From CAZEYI01 sp964422855 (lineage in GTDB: Bacteria; Patescibacteriota; Gracilibacteria; Absconditabacterales; Absconditicoccaceae): a stretch of 10,442 nt of DNA. The position numbers and the translations under genes are program-made. Below, piece after piece: positions 9,606 to 10,442 of this stretch (position 1 is its first letter; every line of letters begins with the position of its first letter). Where the stretch lies: the NCBI GenBank assembly GCA_964422855.1, contig CAYRCS010000031.1:1-10442 (forward strand). Direction: 5' to 3'. The notes under the pieces were generated by a model that saw only the letters and a list, made by a program, of their open reading frames with translations, made no database searches and was not told the origin of the DNA.

Positions 9606-10307
9606 TTAGATGAGATCAAAGATGTTGTCTACTCCTAAAGTTCTGTTGGCTATAAATCATTCGCCATAATGAGCGCCGATAGGTCTGCCATATAATATAT
9701 TTTTGGCTTTTACAGATTCGAGAAATTCTTTGGATGAAATTGGGGTTTCTGGTTCGTCGGATTCTGCGTTGTAGAACTGTGATTGGTATGCTAAGACTGC
9801 TTGTATTTTTTGATCCATATAAGGAGTGATATCTACCACAAAGTCTGCGGTAAGGTTTTGATCTTGGATGTAATGATAGACAGCTTTGGGGCGTCGTGCT
9901 TCTTGTTGTGTGTCTATCTTAATAAGTCACGCATAGAAACAGGCATCTGCGATAAGTTTCGCAGCTCTCCCATGATCAGGATGACGATCTTGTGGTGCAT
10001 TTGCCAATACTATCTCTGGTTGATATTTTCTGATGATACGTACAAGCTTGTTGATGTTTTCTTCGTTGTGCTGAAAATAACCGTCAGCCATATTGAGGTT
10101 TTCTCTTACAGAAATACCAAGGATATCTTTGGCCTTAGTAGCTTCTGCCAGGCGCGTTTCTGCTGATCATCTCGTGCCTAGTTCTCCTTGTGTAAGATCA
10201 CAAAGGCCTACGGTATGTCATAATGCCATATGTTTGAGCAAGGTTCCGCTACATCCGAGTTCAATATCGTCTGGATGAACGCCAATAGCGAGTATGTCGA
10301 GTTTCAT
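9606..10307 (-). CDS. bshB1: Bacillithiol biosynthesis deacetylase BshB1 (LmbE-like zinc hydrolase)
   Basis: Removes the acetyl group from GlcNAc-malate to give glucosaminyl-malate, the substrate of BshC. The protein has 233 residues, typical for the family. Metal-site motifs are HPDD (11-14; zinc ligands His11 and Asp14, base Asp13) and RHPDH (108-112; His112 the third ligand). Further family markers are DLTQGELGTRG (37-47), the DACFYAGLIKI stretch, YHYIQD, VDITPYMD, SQFYN, and a C-terminal YGEGF. Four TGA codons are read through (+ strand 10218, 10167, 9927, 9657), giving Gly30, Gly47, Gly127 and the Gly of YGEGF. Codon 138 is CGA in A-x-RPK, where I recall Trp as common in Bacteroidetes-type relatives. 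It is the first gene of a bshB-bshA operon with a likely promoter upstream, starts at an ATG without Shine-Dalgarno, and ends in TAA. Confidence 0.95.
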
Positions 10308-10337
10308 AGATATATTTCATGATTAAATACTGTTTAT

Positions 10338-10365
10338 ATGATACAGAAAAACTCTTGTATCACAA
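10338..10365 (-). promoter_or_regulatory. Putative promoter of the bshB-bshA operon
   Basis: On the minus strand TTGTGA (10365-10360) and TATCAT (10343-10338) are 16 bases apart, which places a start site roughly 20-25 bases before the bshB ATG. The segment 10339-10362 is also an inverted repeat (TGATACA and TGTATCA, 10-base loop) overlapping both boxes, so it could double as an operator. Support is consensus matching only. Confidence 0.35.
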
Positions 10366-10391
10366 GGTTTGCTTGTTTTTTGAGATATAGA

Positions 10392-10409
10392 GGAGGAGAG
10401 GACTCCTCC
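10392..10409. other. Short G+C-rich hairpin upstream of bshB
   Basis: GGAGGAG (10392-10398) pairs perfectly with CTCCTCC (10403-10409) around a four-base loop. Neither strand has a proper T tract directly after it, so it is not a canonical terminator. It may still mark the end of a gene lying beyond the right edge, or an RNA structure. The rest of 10308-10442 shows no gene. Confidence 0.35.
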
Positions 10410-10442
10410 AAAATACATTTCCCCTCACTATTTTGTTAAAAA

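Noticed and set aside
1..10307. Reading the genes as pseudogenes, frameshifted fragments, or selenoproteins because of the many TGA codons
   Set aside because: Reading frame is kept across every TGA, conserved motifs continue on both sides, the TGA sites match glycine positions, and TAA/TAG occur only at natural ends. Selenocysteine would not fall at glycine sites in such numbers.
10362..10381. A 5-bp hairpin followed by a run of T, resembling a + strand terminator
   Set aside because: The stem is short and A+T-rich, no + strand gene precedes it for almost 2 kb, and it overlaps the likely bshB promoter.
1..10442. tRNA genes, CRISPR arrays, insertion sequences
   Set aside because: I saw no cloverleaf-like segments, regularly spaced direct repeats, transposase motifs or terminal inverted repeats; the genes fill nearly all of the window.

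Overview
The window reads as a fragment of a bacterial genome that does not use the standard code. Seven of its eight genes are broken by in-frame TGA codons (49 by my count). Nearly every one I can place falls where the protein family has a glycine, including the first Gly of an ABC Walker A loop and a Gly of a Rossmann fingerprint. All eight genes end in TAA or TAG. UGA = Gly is the code of the candidate phyla Absconditabacteria (SR1) and Gracilibacteria (BD1-5/GN02), so I assign the fragment there with high confidence. Some in-frame CGA codons hint at the Absconditabacterales variant in which CGA also means Trp, but that evidence is mixed.

Layout: (1) 1-998 (+), the C-terminal three quarters of an NAD(P)-dependent aldehyde dehydrogenase of the succinate-semialdehyde type. 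(2) 1136-1330 (+), a cold-shock protein with its own promoter and a strong rho-independent terminator. (3) 1434-3710 (-), a full-length Tex/YhgF RNA-binding transcription accessory protein. (4) 3841-5037 (+), a saccharopine-dehydrogenase-like oxidoreductase, divergent from tex. (5) 5113-6852 (+), a fused ABC exporter half-transporter. (6) 6877-8469 (+), BshC. (7) 8466-9599 (-), BshA. (8) 9606-10307 (-), BshB1. The last 135 bases hold the likely bshB promoter and a small hairpin. No gap between genes exceeds about 140 bases.

The main result is the right half. bshA, bshB and bshC together make up the whole bacillithiol pathway: BshA joins GlcNAc to L-malate, BshB removes the acetyl group, BshC adds cysteine. 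bshB-bshA form a two-gene minus-strand operon that converges on bshC, and the bshA and bshC stop codons overlap. bshC lies 24 bases after the ABC exporter, so exporter and bshC are probably co-transcribed, perhaps with the saccharopine-dehydrogenase-like gene as well. A complete low-molecular-weight-thiol pathway is unexpected in a reduced, UGA-recoded lineage. The BshB sequence pattern resembles the Bacteroidetes-type enzyme, which suggests acquisition by transfer followed by adaptation to the recoded code. None of the seven visible gene starts has a clear Shine-Dalgarno sequence.
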